Positions 1 through 9,540 of a DNA stretch of 64,000 bases are shown here, piece after piece; positions within the stretch are counted from its first letter, which is position 1, and every line of letters starts with the position of its first letter. The stretch comes from Prunus persica. Lineage: Eukaryota > Streptophyta > Magnoliopsida > Rosales > Rosaceae. The stretch lies in NCBI RefSeq assembly GCF_000346465.2, contig NC_034011.1:19323928-19387927 (forward strand). The letters run 5' to 3'. The notes below the pieces were generated by a model. That model ran no database searches. It worked only from the letters and a program-made list of their open reading frames with translations, and was not told where the DNA came from. Position numbers and translations under genes: made by a program.

Positions 1-651
1 TTTGCCCGGACACTGCACAACACACAACCACCTTCATCCCCTTGGACTCCCTTATTGAGCAGCCGTTCTCTAGTTGGGAGAATATTATGGGGCACCTGCC
101 AGACAAAAACCTTAACCGTTGGTGCAACAAGTACTTGCCAAAATCGAGACCATGCCAGAGTAGTTGAAACGTCATAGAAGATATCACGATTTGATGTGCC
201 TTCCCTAGCCTCCTCGAAAAGGAACTGGCGAGCTACTTCATAGGCACTGCCCACAGTCAATTCACCCTTCTTTTTAGAGTGCCATACAAGCCGATTAGCT
301 AGACTTCTAAAGCTAAGTGGGAGACGTAGAATACAGGAGGCCTCTTGAGCACAAAAGCAAGCGTGGACTAGCTCATTACGCCACTGATGCAAAAGTGGAT
401 CAATAAGCCCATAACTAAAGCATTCTCATGACCTGCCACAGTCCCTGAGGTAATTTGAAAAGAGTTGGGCTTTGGGATCCAATTTCACGGTCATACCATC
501 GCCAATCTGCCATCGAGATCCTCTGGCTAATACAACTCGTGAGCATGACCCTCATAAGCTTCCAAAATTGAGCAGTCTTTATGGTATCTTGCTTTCAAAA
601 CTCCAGCCAAAAAGGAGCTGGGCTAATGATGTATTCTCCAAACTTGCTTAG
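1..651 (-). mobile_element. LINE (L1-type) relic, C-terminal reverse-transcriptase/zf-RVT region, 3' part
   Basis: Read on the minus strand, this stretch gives recognisable pieces of a plant L1-type ORF2 C-terminus. They include VLKARYHKDCSILEAY, then RGSRWQIGDGMTVKL, then IPLS-like and SAYEVARQFL blocks, and a zf-RVT-like end with VKVFVWQVPHNILPTRERLL and a CVLC pair. Stop codons interrupt it, so it is dead. The element runs off the left edge of the window and is continuous with the fragment after the Cassandra insertion. Confidence 0.88.
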
Positions 652-1268
652 TGTAAGATCCCACATCAACCAACGGAGAGGGGGTGACGTGCCTTATATG
701 TGCATACCGGCATCCATCTAGCACGAGGCCTTTTGGGAGCTCACTGGCTTCGGAGTCATGTGAACTCCGAAGTTAAGCGAGTTGGGGGCCAGAGCAATCC
801 CAGGATGGGTGACCCACTGGGAAGTTGCTCGTGAGTTCCCAGAAACAAAACCGTGAGGGCAGAGAGGGGGCCCAAAGCGGACAATATCGTGTTACGGCGG
901 AGCCGTTCCCGGGGTGTGACAATTTGGTATCAGAGCCACTCTGCCGTGTGGTGCTAGTGTGCCGACGAGGACGTCGGACCCTTAAGGGGGGGTGGATTGT
1001 AAGATCCCACATCAACCAACGGAGAGGGGGTGACGTACCTTATATGTGCACACCCGCATCCATCTAGCACGAGACCTTTTGGGAGCTCACTGGCTTCAGA
1101 GTCATGGGAACTCCGAAGTTAAGCGAGTTGGGGGCCAGAGCAATCCCAGGATGGATGACCCATTGAGAAGTTGCTCGTGAGTTCCCAGAAACAAAACCGT
1201 GAGAGCAGAGAGGGGGGCCTAAAGCGGACAATATTGTGCTACGGCGGAACCGATCTCAGGGTGTGACA
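652..1268 (+). mobile_element. Cassandra TRIM retrotransposon, complete, with 5S-like LTRs
   Basis: Two direct terminal repeats (652-921 and 998-1268) start TGTAAGATCCCACATC and end GTGTGACA. A primer-binding site (TGGTATCAGAGCC, 925-937) follows the left LTR and a purine tract (981-992) precedes the right one. Each LTR contains a 5S-rRNA-like stretch with the box-A-like AAGTTAAGCGAG and box-C-like GGATGGGTGACC. The element has no coding capacity, as expected for Cassandra. The perfect 5-bp duplication CTTAG lies at 647-651 and 1269-1273. It inserted into the LINE relic. Confidence 0.96.
736..841 (+). repeat. 5S rRNA-like domain in the Cassandra 5' LTR
   Basis: The stretch carries the 5S internal promoter core (GAACTCCGAAGTTAAGCG, GGATGGGTGACC, CTGGGAAGT). 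A second copy sits at about 1081-1188 in the 3' LTR, where the box-C-like core has changed to GGATGGATGACC. It is a domesticated 5S-like pol III promoter inside a retrotransposon, not a functional 5S gene: the 5S ends are missing and it is embedded in an LTR. Confidence 0.9.
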
Positions 1269-1400
1269 CTTAGCTAGCAGAGCCATGTTGAAGGCATAAA
1301 GACTTCGAAATCCCATTCCACCCTTACGTTTAGGCTTGCATAAGCATTTTCAACTCACCCAATGGATTTTCCACTTATCTTCATTCTCACCTAATTAGGG
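1269..1400 (-). mobile_element. LINE relic, part before the Cassandra insertion
   Basis: The minus strand reads CKPKRKGGMGFRSLYAFN and then MALLAK, the classic plant L1 motif near the end of the reverse transcriptase. It joins across the Cassandra TSD to the 1-651 fragment. An in-frame stop sits just upstream of the motif (KIHWVS*KC). The 5' end of the fragment is not clear. Confidence 0.85.
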
Positions 1401-1565
1401 TATTTTTTTTTAGTTGTTCTTGAGTTTGAGTTTTTAAATATAGGACTACCAAACAAGTTTATTTTTTTGTTTTGGACTCAAATTATGTTTTTGAGTTTAA
1501 AAAATTGGATTCAAGTTGAATACCAAATAGGCCCTTAGTATTTCGTTCTAACTTTATGTCTCTTT

Positions 1566-2176
1566 GGTATACAGCCTGAACTCAATTCATTGTAGTAACT
1601 TGCCTAGCTCTCGTGATGGTTTGGGTCGTTCGGGAGTAGTATATCGAGATGTGAGATTCTTTTTTCTTCAATTATAAGTTTTTGTTTTCTTGCGATATGC
1701 ATGGCTATATACTACTAGTGTTTCTGTGATTGGCATTTGCAATCAGGTTTGCATCATTAATTATCAATTATATACCCATTAATTACTTGAAGTTTTCTTG
1801 GTTAAAAATTGACTTACAGTCGGCCATTGAACCATATTTTATAGACGATCGACGGACTAGTTGAAGTTATTGGTTCATTTTCTTCGAGCAAAAGATGGAG
1901 TGTCCTTGATCAGGTGATACATCATCACATTGCCATGCATGCATCCATATCAAAGAAAGCACTACTTATATGTTTTTACTGCTACTCTTAGGTACGAGGA
2001 ATTCGCTTCGATTTTATACATGAAGATCGATGATGGAGCACCACGGAAGTATATTTCCCAACTGATGGTTTGGTTGAGATTGAATTCTCTTACCACAGTC
2101 AAGTCAACACTCTGGCCCGTTCATTCTGCCCAGCAAAATGTATCCATGACTGGACATTTAAAAATCGAGGGTTAGA
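1566..2176 (+). pseudogene. DGK-like pseudogene fragment (last three exons)
   Basis: This stretch is similar to 33.9-34.9 kb and matches the last three exons of the NB-ARC/DGK-like gene. The penultimate exon (about 1820-1913) still shows FIDDR, VEVIGS and VLDQ-type codons, but only across a frameshift. The last exon (about 1991-2176) begins VRGIRFDF and then hits a frameshift and stop, although its end still resembles the copy's YHSQVNTLA and CPAK. The flanking intron sequence is also shared, so it is a DNA-level duplicate and not a processed copy. Confidence 0.75.
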
Positions 2177-2524
2177 GGGTGACATAACATACGGCACTAC
2201 GATACGGTAAATTTGCAAAAACTGTTGGGTTTGAAAGCAGTGGAACACTAGTAATGAAATTATAAAACTGTTGGGTTTAAACACGCATTAACATAGCAAG
2301 ACTTTTGTAGAAATTATAAAACTAGTAATGAAATTTTCAAAATTAATCTCAACCCTCCCCCTTAATTTTGAAAATCACGAGCCGCGGTGCTTTCCTTTTT
2401 CGCTGAAATTAATGTCTTGCCACAAATTTTCATTGGTGTTGATAAGCTCCTCTGCCACAAATGCATGGATTTGATTAAAGTTTGTTGTAAATATAATATT
2501 GTATTGTTTTCCTTTAATTTCTAG

Positions 2525-2668
2525 ATTTTTGGTGTACTACTGGAAGAAGCAAAAACATATAATAATCCTGAGACGGTGTTAAGGATGTTTATAGTCATCT
2601 AGAAAAGCTTAAGCGTCAAGATTATTATGATTTTGCTTCTGAAATTCAAAAAAAAAATAAGAATTATA
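2525..2668 (+). pseudogene. DGK-like pseudogene fragment (second DGK exon)
   Basis: This is nearly identical to the exon at 27274-27417 and its flanks, including the upstream intron and the acceptor TTCTAG. The reading frame starts IFGVLLEEAKTYNNPETVL and then breaks because one A is missing after GTGTTAA. A poly-A expansion later in the exon breaks it again. It lies downstream of the terminal exons at 1566-2176, so two truncated copies, or a rearranged one, are present. Confidence 0.78.
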
Positions 2669-2889
2669 GTGAATAATATGTTAAATTAATACGTATTGTC
2701 TACACTTTTTTAAATAACATTCTTAATCTCTTTTTTTAATTTGACATAATATATATATTTCTTCTATCGGGCCCATTCAATACATGTAAACGACAAAAGG
2801 GCTTTTAATTTTGCAATCGGGCCACATCTTAGTTTAAATACAAAGCCCATTTCTTGTTTATCATATTATCTTTATTTAATGAATACTAA

Positions 2890-3300
2890 GAGCATCAGTC
2901 CCCTTCTATTGAGGGATCCCTCAAATAATTTTATTTGAGGGACGCCCTTTAGGGTACCCTACAATTTTTTTCCCAATGATCCAAACCATCTATTTTTTAG
3001 GTCTTCATTTATAGATCATCCTTACAAAAAATTAGATAAATCGGAAACCGTTTCGACATCTAATTGTGTCTTACAAAATCAATGAACACGGTGCTTCAAG
3101 AAAATGCTAAAATTTCAATAACTCAATTGAGTGGTCAAATTATATCGGATTCAAGTGATTTTTTGTAGAGATGATCTTTGAATGAGTATCTATAAAATAG
3201 ACGGTTTGGATTAGTGAAACACAATCCGGAGTGGGGCCTACAAGGGTGTCCCTCAAATAAGTTTATTTGAGGAATCCCTCAATGGAAGCTCTCTGCTAAG
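2890..3300. mobile_element. MITE with about 50-bp imperfect terminal inverted repeats
   Basis: The left end reads TTGAGGGATCCCTCAAATAA and continues TTTGAGGGACGCCC. The right end is the reverse complement with a few changes (TTGAGGGATTCCTCAAATAA). Each end is itself a small palindrome. There is no coding capacity. ACTAAGAGC-like sequence on both sides may be the target duplication, but I cannot place the exact ends. Confidence 0.7.
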
Positions 3301-3779
3301 AGCATATATTAAATGATTGCTATAGTTAAAGGTTTTAGATGTTACTATGTGAGTGTTCTTACGAATTTGCAAAGTCTATCACTCATGACCTCGTCCATTT
3401 CGAGCACAAAACTGCAAGTACATAAATTATATTCACCAAATGTGTCGCCAATTCATGAACTTAATTCGTTTTATTTTATTTTATTTTGTCGTATGCAGCA
3501 CCATAATATATATATATATATTTTTTTTTTTTGTACATGCACACACCAAACGATTAGGAACGGGCTCAAATTTTATTATTAAACAATGCTTTGGACTCTC
3601 GAATATTTTTGTATTTATTCTTCAATCAACCAGGTAACGAAAGCAATATCAAGACAACACAACCGAGTTTTAAAAAAATTCCTTCTTTGAAGCATTCAAA
3701 ACATGTGATCGAAAATAAACCGGTGAGGAGGTTTCATGGAAGGAACCACATCAATATAATAACATAATCATCATTTACA

Positions 3780-4037
3780 CTAGTTTTTCTGCACGCGCTT
3801 CTGTCTGCGAGAGATTTTATTTTTAAAATTTTAAATTTATTTTGAAATAAAAAAATAATGGGTGGTTGTGTTCCATAAAAGTAGGACATATTATCTAATT
3901 AATATGAAAAGAAAATGTGAATTTACCATGTTATCCTCATTTAATTAATAATTTCAATTCTTAATGTTTGAATTAACAAAAGGTATTTTTTTGTATTTGG
4001 AATGTTTCACCATTATCTGCCTTTTGCTTTATATAGA
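3780..4037 (-). mobile_element. Non-autonomous Helitron, small
   Basis: On the minus strand it begins TCTATATAAAGC and ends CTAG, preceded by a short hairpin (CTCTCGCAGACAGAAGCG...). It sits between A and T, the Helitron target. It belongs to the same family as the copies at 21.1, 39.6, 39.9, 40.3 and 41.0 kb. No protein is encoded. Confidence 0.75.
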
Positions 4038-4613
4038 TATAGAAGCAAGACGACAGGGCCTCTCTCCCCACATCTCCATGTATTTTGGCCTTAGCCCACA
4101 CCAAAGCAAGGAAGTTAATAGGCTTTTTTAAATAATACGCGTGGATAGGTGAAAAGGTTGAAATGAAACAATTAGGGCAGGATTTGCAGCTTAAACAATT
4201 GATAAAATCATGAAACACCTATGTTTAACTCAGCACATGTTTACGTATTAGTAATGGGTATGAGAGGAAAAGGAATGATTTCTATTCTTTACTTCTCCTG
4301 CATTTACTTGCAATCAGGAATTAAAAAATAAGTGGGTTCCACCTCAAAATCCGTAATCACATCCCCTCAAAACTAGGTATCAGATCAACTAGGGAGGAGT
4401 AGCCGATACGATTCTCATTCCTGTTTTCTCTTATTAACTTCAAAAAAAATACCCTTACTTTACCATAATTCCAAAACACCGCAAACCCTAAATAAATAAA
4501 TAAATAAACTCATGCCAAGAAGTTCCGAGACACTCCAACTTCTTTTTCACGTTAGCGTTGCAGACACAACCTCCCAGAAGCAGTAGCAACTCCTTGTGCT
4601 ATGTAAGTCATTT

Positions 4614-4680
4614 TATCTATATATATATATATCTATCTATCTATCTATCTATCTTCTTCTTCTTCTTCTTCTATCTTCTG
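4614..4680. repeat. Microsatellite run (TA)n-(TCTA)n-(CTT)n
   Basis: Three adjoining simple repeats: TA, then TCTA about six times, then CTT about six times. The short ORFs across it are repeat artefacts. Confidence 0.95.
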
Positions 4681-6362
4681 TCTTCACATTCATCACAAAA
4701 CAAAGTACGGTCATGGATAAAGACTTTTGTGGAGATTATATATCTCTTTTTTGGAAGTATGAAGATTATGTATTTAATCGTATGAAGATTATGCAGGTTA
4801 TTATTATTGGATTGTTTACTAGTTACGTAGGTGAAAGAAATGTATTTATTGGAGTTTATTTTTTCATTTGAAATTGGCTCTGACAAAGGTGTTATTAACA
4901 TTATCATTGAACTGGGCTGTTGATGTTCATCTTTTCAGCATATTGATTCCTCATGTTTACACTGCCTTACTGGGTTGCTGCATGATTAGTTTGGTCTCCT
5001 GAGCCAATTTGAGAATTATATATGTGTTGTGGTGAAAATGTGCAAGGCATTTTAGTAATCAAATTAATTTGGATTCTGATTCATGAAAATTAGTAAACAA
5101 TAACAATGGGAATCAACCCCATTCCTTTGCTAATTCTATATGTTTAGTAAACAGCTTAATTGGAATGATTCTTCCCATACCGATTCAGTAGTTCCCCGAT
5201 TCCTAAATTATCTGATTCCTTATTTTCTTCATTACTGATACGTAAACATGCCCTCAAAGAAGAGACATTGGGAAAACTTCCAAACATGCTATCACCCAGA
5301 CAAAAGGGTGAAGACTCAAACAAAGGACCATATGGCAACTTCGACAACTGGAAAACTTCAGATGTTCAAGCAACCGCATTAAATGTGATTTGGACCGCAG
5401 AGTCGCCCAACAGCCACCATTAAGCCGTCCCCGAGTAACCCAAGGATTGAAGCTCTCGAGGGCCTATCAAAATTCATTTGATCCCATGCCGGTTAGAAGA
5501 CTCAAGAAGCCTATAAATAGAAGGAGAAATCATCAGCTCCAGGACTCTCTCTCCAAATTCATATGCAACGTCTCACCTTCGAGATTTTAAAAAGCCTTCT
5601 TGCCTCCAAGATAACCAGTTGACAAATCCTGCGATTATTTTTTATTGCTCTGCCATTATCTTGGTATGATTTTGTTAAAAACTTAGGCTAGCTCCCTTTC
5701 AAACAACTAAAACACATGTAACAAACTGGATAGAGAAATCTCGAGTCTTCTTTGTTATTCCGATATGTTCATTAATGGCTAAATTGAGAAATCTTTAGCC
5801 ATTTTGTTTAAATATACGTATCTATCCAGATTAGATAGAGAAATCTCTATCTTGAGAGTTTTATTTCAATGTCATTTACATTTCAATAATCTACTTTATT
5901 TGTCATTTACTTTACAAGTATTATAGGACAGGCTCGAATAGGATTTTAGGTCCAATCCAGGGCGTTTACATGGGCCTGATTGGGTTCCCATAGGCCTGAA
6001 TCATAATCTTAGGCCTGATTTCATTAAATATTAAATCAATCTAGGGTTATCTTGGGCTCGATTTAGGTTTTTGAGCCCAATCAAGGGAGCAATAACTATA
6101 ACATTGGTTTTTTCTATTTTGGCTAGGTACCATTCGTATATTTCAAGCCACAAATGCACAATTGAAAGAATAGTAAAGTCCTCTTAACTGAGGCATAAAA
6201 AAGAATCTATCTAAGTCAGTACACCCCTCGAAGCGCAATGCTTGATAAGGAGTCAAGAGCAGTGCAAAGCCATATCACAAGGTATTCTACACCACATACA
6301 TCAGTTCAATTGAGCTGGTCTCAATTCCAATAATAGCACACCTACACAAATAACCAGTTGGG
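4681..6362. other. Intergenic, one possible LTR promoter remnant, no supported gene
   Basis: I see no convincing gene here. Around 5340-5640 the sequence looks like an old LTR or promoter piece: a CCTATAAATAGAAGG box (TATA core near 5512-5519) followed by CT-rich sequence. A repeated GGGCCTGA-type motif lies at 5940-6080. Neither could be tied to a full element. Confidence 0.4.
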
Positions 6363-6578
6363 CTAAGTAATCTCACGGGAGTCAATCCTCTTTCGTTTGT
6401 CTACCAAGCCCAACTCAACTTTCAATTTAACCCACAGTTGAACAGTTCCCTCATCGCCAGAGATACGAGCAGTGCCATCATCACACATCCGGGGCATTGG
6501 TGTTGAACAGTTTGCGCTTTCCATTCCTGTGCCACAACCAATAAAAACGTAAAGTTCTAACAAAGTAAGGTCCCGCAA
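6363..6578 (-). pseudogene. Possible gene remnant of unknown family
   Basis: The minus strand is open and ends GTVQLWVKLKVELGLVDKRK before a stop. Its composition is more protein-like than the surrounding DNA, and an acceptor-like TTGTGGCACAG precedes the most protein-like part. I do not recognise the family and see no matching upstream exons. It may equally be chance. Confidence 0.2.
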
Positions 6579-6690
6579 GGCACATTTGGATTGCTCTTAT
6601 GGTGATGCCAATATCACATCCCTTCAAATAATTGCAGCTTGACAGGATCAAAGAACATGATAAAGCTTGAGAAAGACCCGACGTGCTTAT
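6563..6690 (+). repeat. Duplicated block, first of three copies
   Basis: Shares TAAGGTCC...CAAGGCA...TTGGATTGCT...TTGCAGCTTGACA...AAAGAACATGATAAAGC with 17105-17240 and 21430-21540. The 21.4-kb copy is just downstream of the minus-strand LRR gene, so the others may mark lost duplicates of that locus. Confidence 0.65.
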
Positions 6691-7132
6691 CATCTTTCAA
6701 CTTTTTTTGTATACATGAAAAGAATAAAAAGCATTTACAATTATATCACTAGATTTTGAGGAGATAATATTAAAAAACAGAGCTCTCCCATTCCTGCAAG
6801 ATGAACAATTATTGGGCTTCTCATGGTCCCAATATGACGAATGACTCCCCTGCTTTCTATTTGCATGTCGAATAAAGCAAGGAAAACACAAAAGTAGAAA
6901 CAAAAGTAGAAGAAAGGGAATCTGACTATGATAAAGACAGTTGTCACCTTTTCCTCTTTACACTTCCTCAAAGTTAAACACTATCTATTTTCTAAACAAA
7001 TAAAAAATATTTTGACAAAATTAAAACAAAAACAAAAACAAAACAAAAACTGTAGAACAATATATTATCTTCAAGAACAGCACTAAGGAGATAGTATCCT
7101 AGTGGGAATTGTGGACTTGAAAATCAGTATGC

Positions 7133-7574
7133 TGTTGTAAAAGTTTGAAGGTGGAGCCTACAGAGGAAGTTTCTTTGCATCTTTCAGGAACTTTCCTTCC
7201 CTGTATTTATCAATTCAGGAAGTTTCCTTACATCTTCCAAGAACCTTCCCTTCCCTGTATTTTACCAAAACCTTAGCCTATAAATAGGCATATCACTTGC
7301 AATGAAATGTGTGACCAACGGAGAAAAGAAAGAAAAGAGAGAAGAGAAAAAGAAGAGAGAAGAAGAAGAGAAAAGAAGAGGGTAAGTAAGCAGAGAGAAA
7401 ATTCAGTGAGTCACACATATTGTAAACACTATTGTAGTCATATTATTATATAGTGAAAGGTTACTGTTGCTGCTCTCCGAGGACGTAGGCATAGCTGAAC
7501 CTCGTTAAATACTATGTCTCATCTACTTTACGTGCAGCTCAAAATTCGCACATATCCCAGGTTATTTTATAACA
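7133..7574 (+). repeat. Copia 5' LTR
   Basis: 442 bp, starting TGTTGTAAAAG and ending ATAACA. It contains a purine-rich AAGAAGAG stretch (7320-7385) and the promoter TATA box. The partner LTR is 13287-13727. Confidence 0.97.
7279..7286 (+). promoter_or_regulatory. TATA box of the copia 5' LTR
   Basis: TATAAATA, within AGCCTATAAATAGGC, in the middle of the LTR. Transcription would be expected to begin about 30 bases downstream. The 3' LTR has the same box near 13433-13440, with one G deleted next to it. Confidence 0.75.
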
Positions 7575-7756
7575 CGTTATCAGCACGATAGTCTCTCCTT
7601 TTATTTTTGAAATTTTTCCAACTCAACACTATATAATATACTATATCTATCTGCTTCTCTATTACTAACCATTAACAAAAATGGACCATTGGTAATACTA
7701 AACATATTATCAGTGGGAGACCGTTACTAATACTAACTTTTTCTTATTTTATTCGG

Positions 7757-8255
7757 TTGTGGTTTTTAACCCCACATTTAATTTTATTTACTGTATGGTG
7801 TATGTTTATTACCCATACATGCACCTTTACTTTATCGCAAATTTATTTTATCGCATATTTATTTTATTTACTGTATGGTGTAGGTTTATTACCCATACAA
7901 CAGTATTTATTTAAAAGGGTGGTGCGGGTTTATCGTCCACGCCTTTGCTTTTATTTAAATGTATGGAGCAGAATTAGTGCCCATACAAGCACAATTTACT
8001 TTACCGCACATTTAATTTTATTTAAAGTATGGTGCGGGATTAACTTCCATACAGCAAGCAATTTAATTTATGAATTTAATTTACCGTACATTTACATTTA
8101 TTTAAAAGGGTGGTGCGGGTTTATCGTCCACGCCTTTACCTTTATTTAAATGTATGGAGCAGAATTAATGCCCATACAAGCACCTTAACTTTATGAATTT
8201 AATTTACCGCACATTTACATTTATTTAAAGTGTGGTGCGGGTTTATCGTCCATAC
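7757..8255 (+). repeat. Array of eight 26-nt hairpins in the copia leader
   Basis: Eight inverted repeats of identical geometry (6-nt arms, 14-nt loop, 26 nt overall) start at 7793, 7873, 7917, 7961, 8027, 8108, 8152 and 8230. Arms are GTATGG/CCATAC in five, GTGTGG/CCATAC in one (G-U pair), and GGGTGG/CCACGC in two (one mismatch). Loops often read TGCGGGTTTATCGT. Part of the array is a 191-bp tandem duplication (7911 versus 8102). A weaker GTGG/CCAC hairpin lies at 7759-7775. The array ends just before gag. Confidence 0.85.
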
Positions 8256-8370
8256 CAGCAAATTCATAACACTTTACTTTTATCATCAATTAATATACCT
8301 GAATAATGAGGACCTGAAATTCCTATTAATAAGTGGCTTAATATTCCAGATCTCGAGCCTAAAGTTTTGG

Positions 8371-9429
8371 ATGGCAAATTTGGCAAAACTAGAGTTTGCT
8401 GCCTTGGACCTTTCCGGGGACAACTATTTATCATGGGTCCTGGATGCCAAAATTCATCTACGAGCCAATGGCCTCGGACAAACAATTGTAGATGAGAATG
8501 ATGCTTCGCCTGAAGAGAATGCGAAGGCCATGATCTTTCTTCGCCGCCACATCCATGAAGCGCTGAAGAGCGAATATGTGGTGGTTGATGAACCGTTGGT
8601 TCTGTGGAAAGCTCTAGGTGAAAGATACGATCACCAGAAGACGATGACTCTCCCAAGAGCTAGATACGAATGGACCCACTTGAGATTTCAAGATTTCAAG
8701 TCAGTGTCCGAGTATAACTCTGCTATGCACAGAATTACCTCATTAATGAGGCTATGTGGGGAAAATATATCTGATGAGGATATGCTCGAAAAAACTCTGA
8801 GCACTTTTCATGCTTCAAATGTCCTCCTTCAGCAGCAATACAGACATAGCGGTTTCAAGAAGTACTCGGAACTTGTATCTTGCCTCTTGTTAGCTGAGCA
8901 GAATAATGAGCTCTTATTAAAGAATCACCAATCTCGCCCAACGGGCTCAGCACCACTTCCTGAAATAAATGCTGCATCTCAGGAAGTGAATGCCACTTCA
9001 TCTCGTGGCAGTATCCACAAACGTGGGCGAGGGGGCAAGCGTGGCCACTGGCAAGGAAGTAGAAAAAATCGTGGTGCTCATTCAGAGGGCTTAGGTCCAA
9101 GGAGCGGTCCATCCACGAATGGCAAAAATGCATCCCGTAATAAGGGAAAGGCACAGATGAGCCATGTGCCTAGAAATGTTGAAAGCCCTTGTCACAGATG
9201 TGGTGCAAAGGGACATTGGGTGCGCGCATGTCGTACGCCCAGGCATTTGGCGGATCTCTATCAAGCTTCACTTAAGAACAGGAAAGTGGAGATAAATTAC
9301 ATTGATCATGCTCCGCCAGCCACAGATGGCTCATCAGAAATATCACGTCAGCTAAACACGACGCATCTAGATGTTTCTGATTTTGTTACGGAAAGAGGGA
9401 ATGAAGGTTATGTGTCCGAAAAAGATTAA
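8371..9429 (+). CDS. Copia gag polyprotein
   Basis: 352 codons, nucleocapsid/capsid of the retrotransposon. The start is the ATG of MANLAKLEFAALDLSGDNYL, a normal plant copia gag beginning; the open frame extends upstream but only through leader repeats. It contains the gag-typical LWKALGERYDHQKTMTLP stretch and a C-terminal basic region. A CCHC zinc knuckle (CHRCGAKGHWVRAC) lies near residues 275-288. The ORF closes with TAA and is not fused to pol: a spacer of about 110 bp with many stops separates them, although both use the same frame. Confidence 0.93.
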   Translation: MANLAKLEFAALDLSGDNYLSWVLDAKIHLRANGLGQTIVDENDASPEENAKAMIFLRRHIHEALKSEYVVVDEPLVLWKALGERYDHQKTMTLPRARYEWTHLRFQDFKSVSEYNSAMHRITSLMRLCGENISDEDMLEKTLSTFHASNVLLQQQYRHSGFKKYSELVSCLLLAEQNNELLLKNHQSRPTGSAPLPEINAASQEVNATSSRGSIHKRGRGGKRGHWQGSRKNRGAHSEGLGPRSGPSTNGKNASRNKGKAQMSHVPRNVESPCHRCGAKGHWVRACRTPRHLADLYQASLKNRKVEINYIDHAPPATDGSSEISRQLNTTHLDVSDFVTERGNEGYVSEKD

Positions 9430-9540
9430 ATTCCTTAATATACTACTTGTATTAGCTGAAGTGTTGTTTAAATTTCAATCCAATAAAAGTGGTAATGTTT
9501 TCTTCTTTATTAATCCAGCTTATTTTACTTATTTGGTAGC

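Noticed and set aside
736..841. 5S rRNA gene
   Set aside because: The 5S-like stretch lies inside both LTRs of a Cassandra element with TSDs; the 5S ends are missing.
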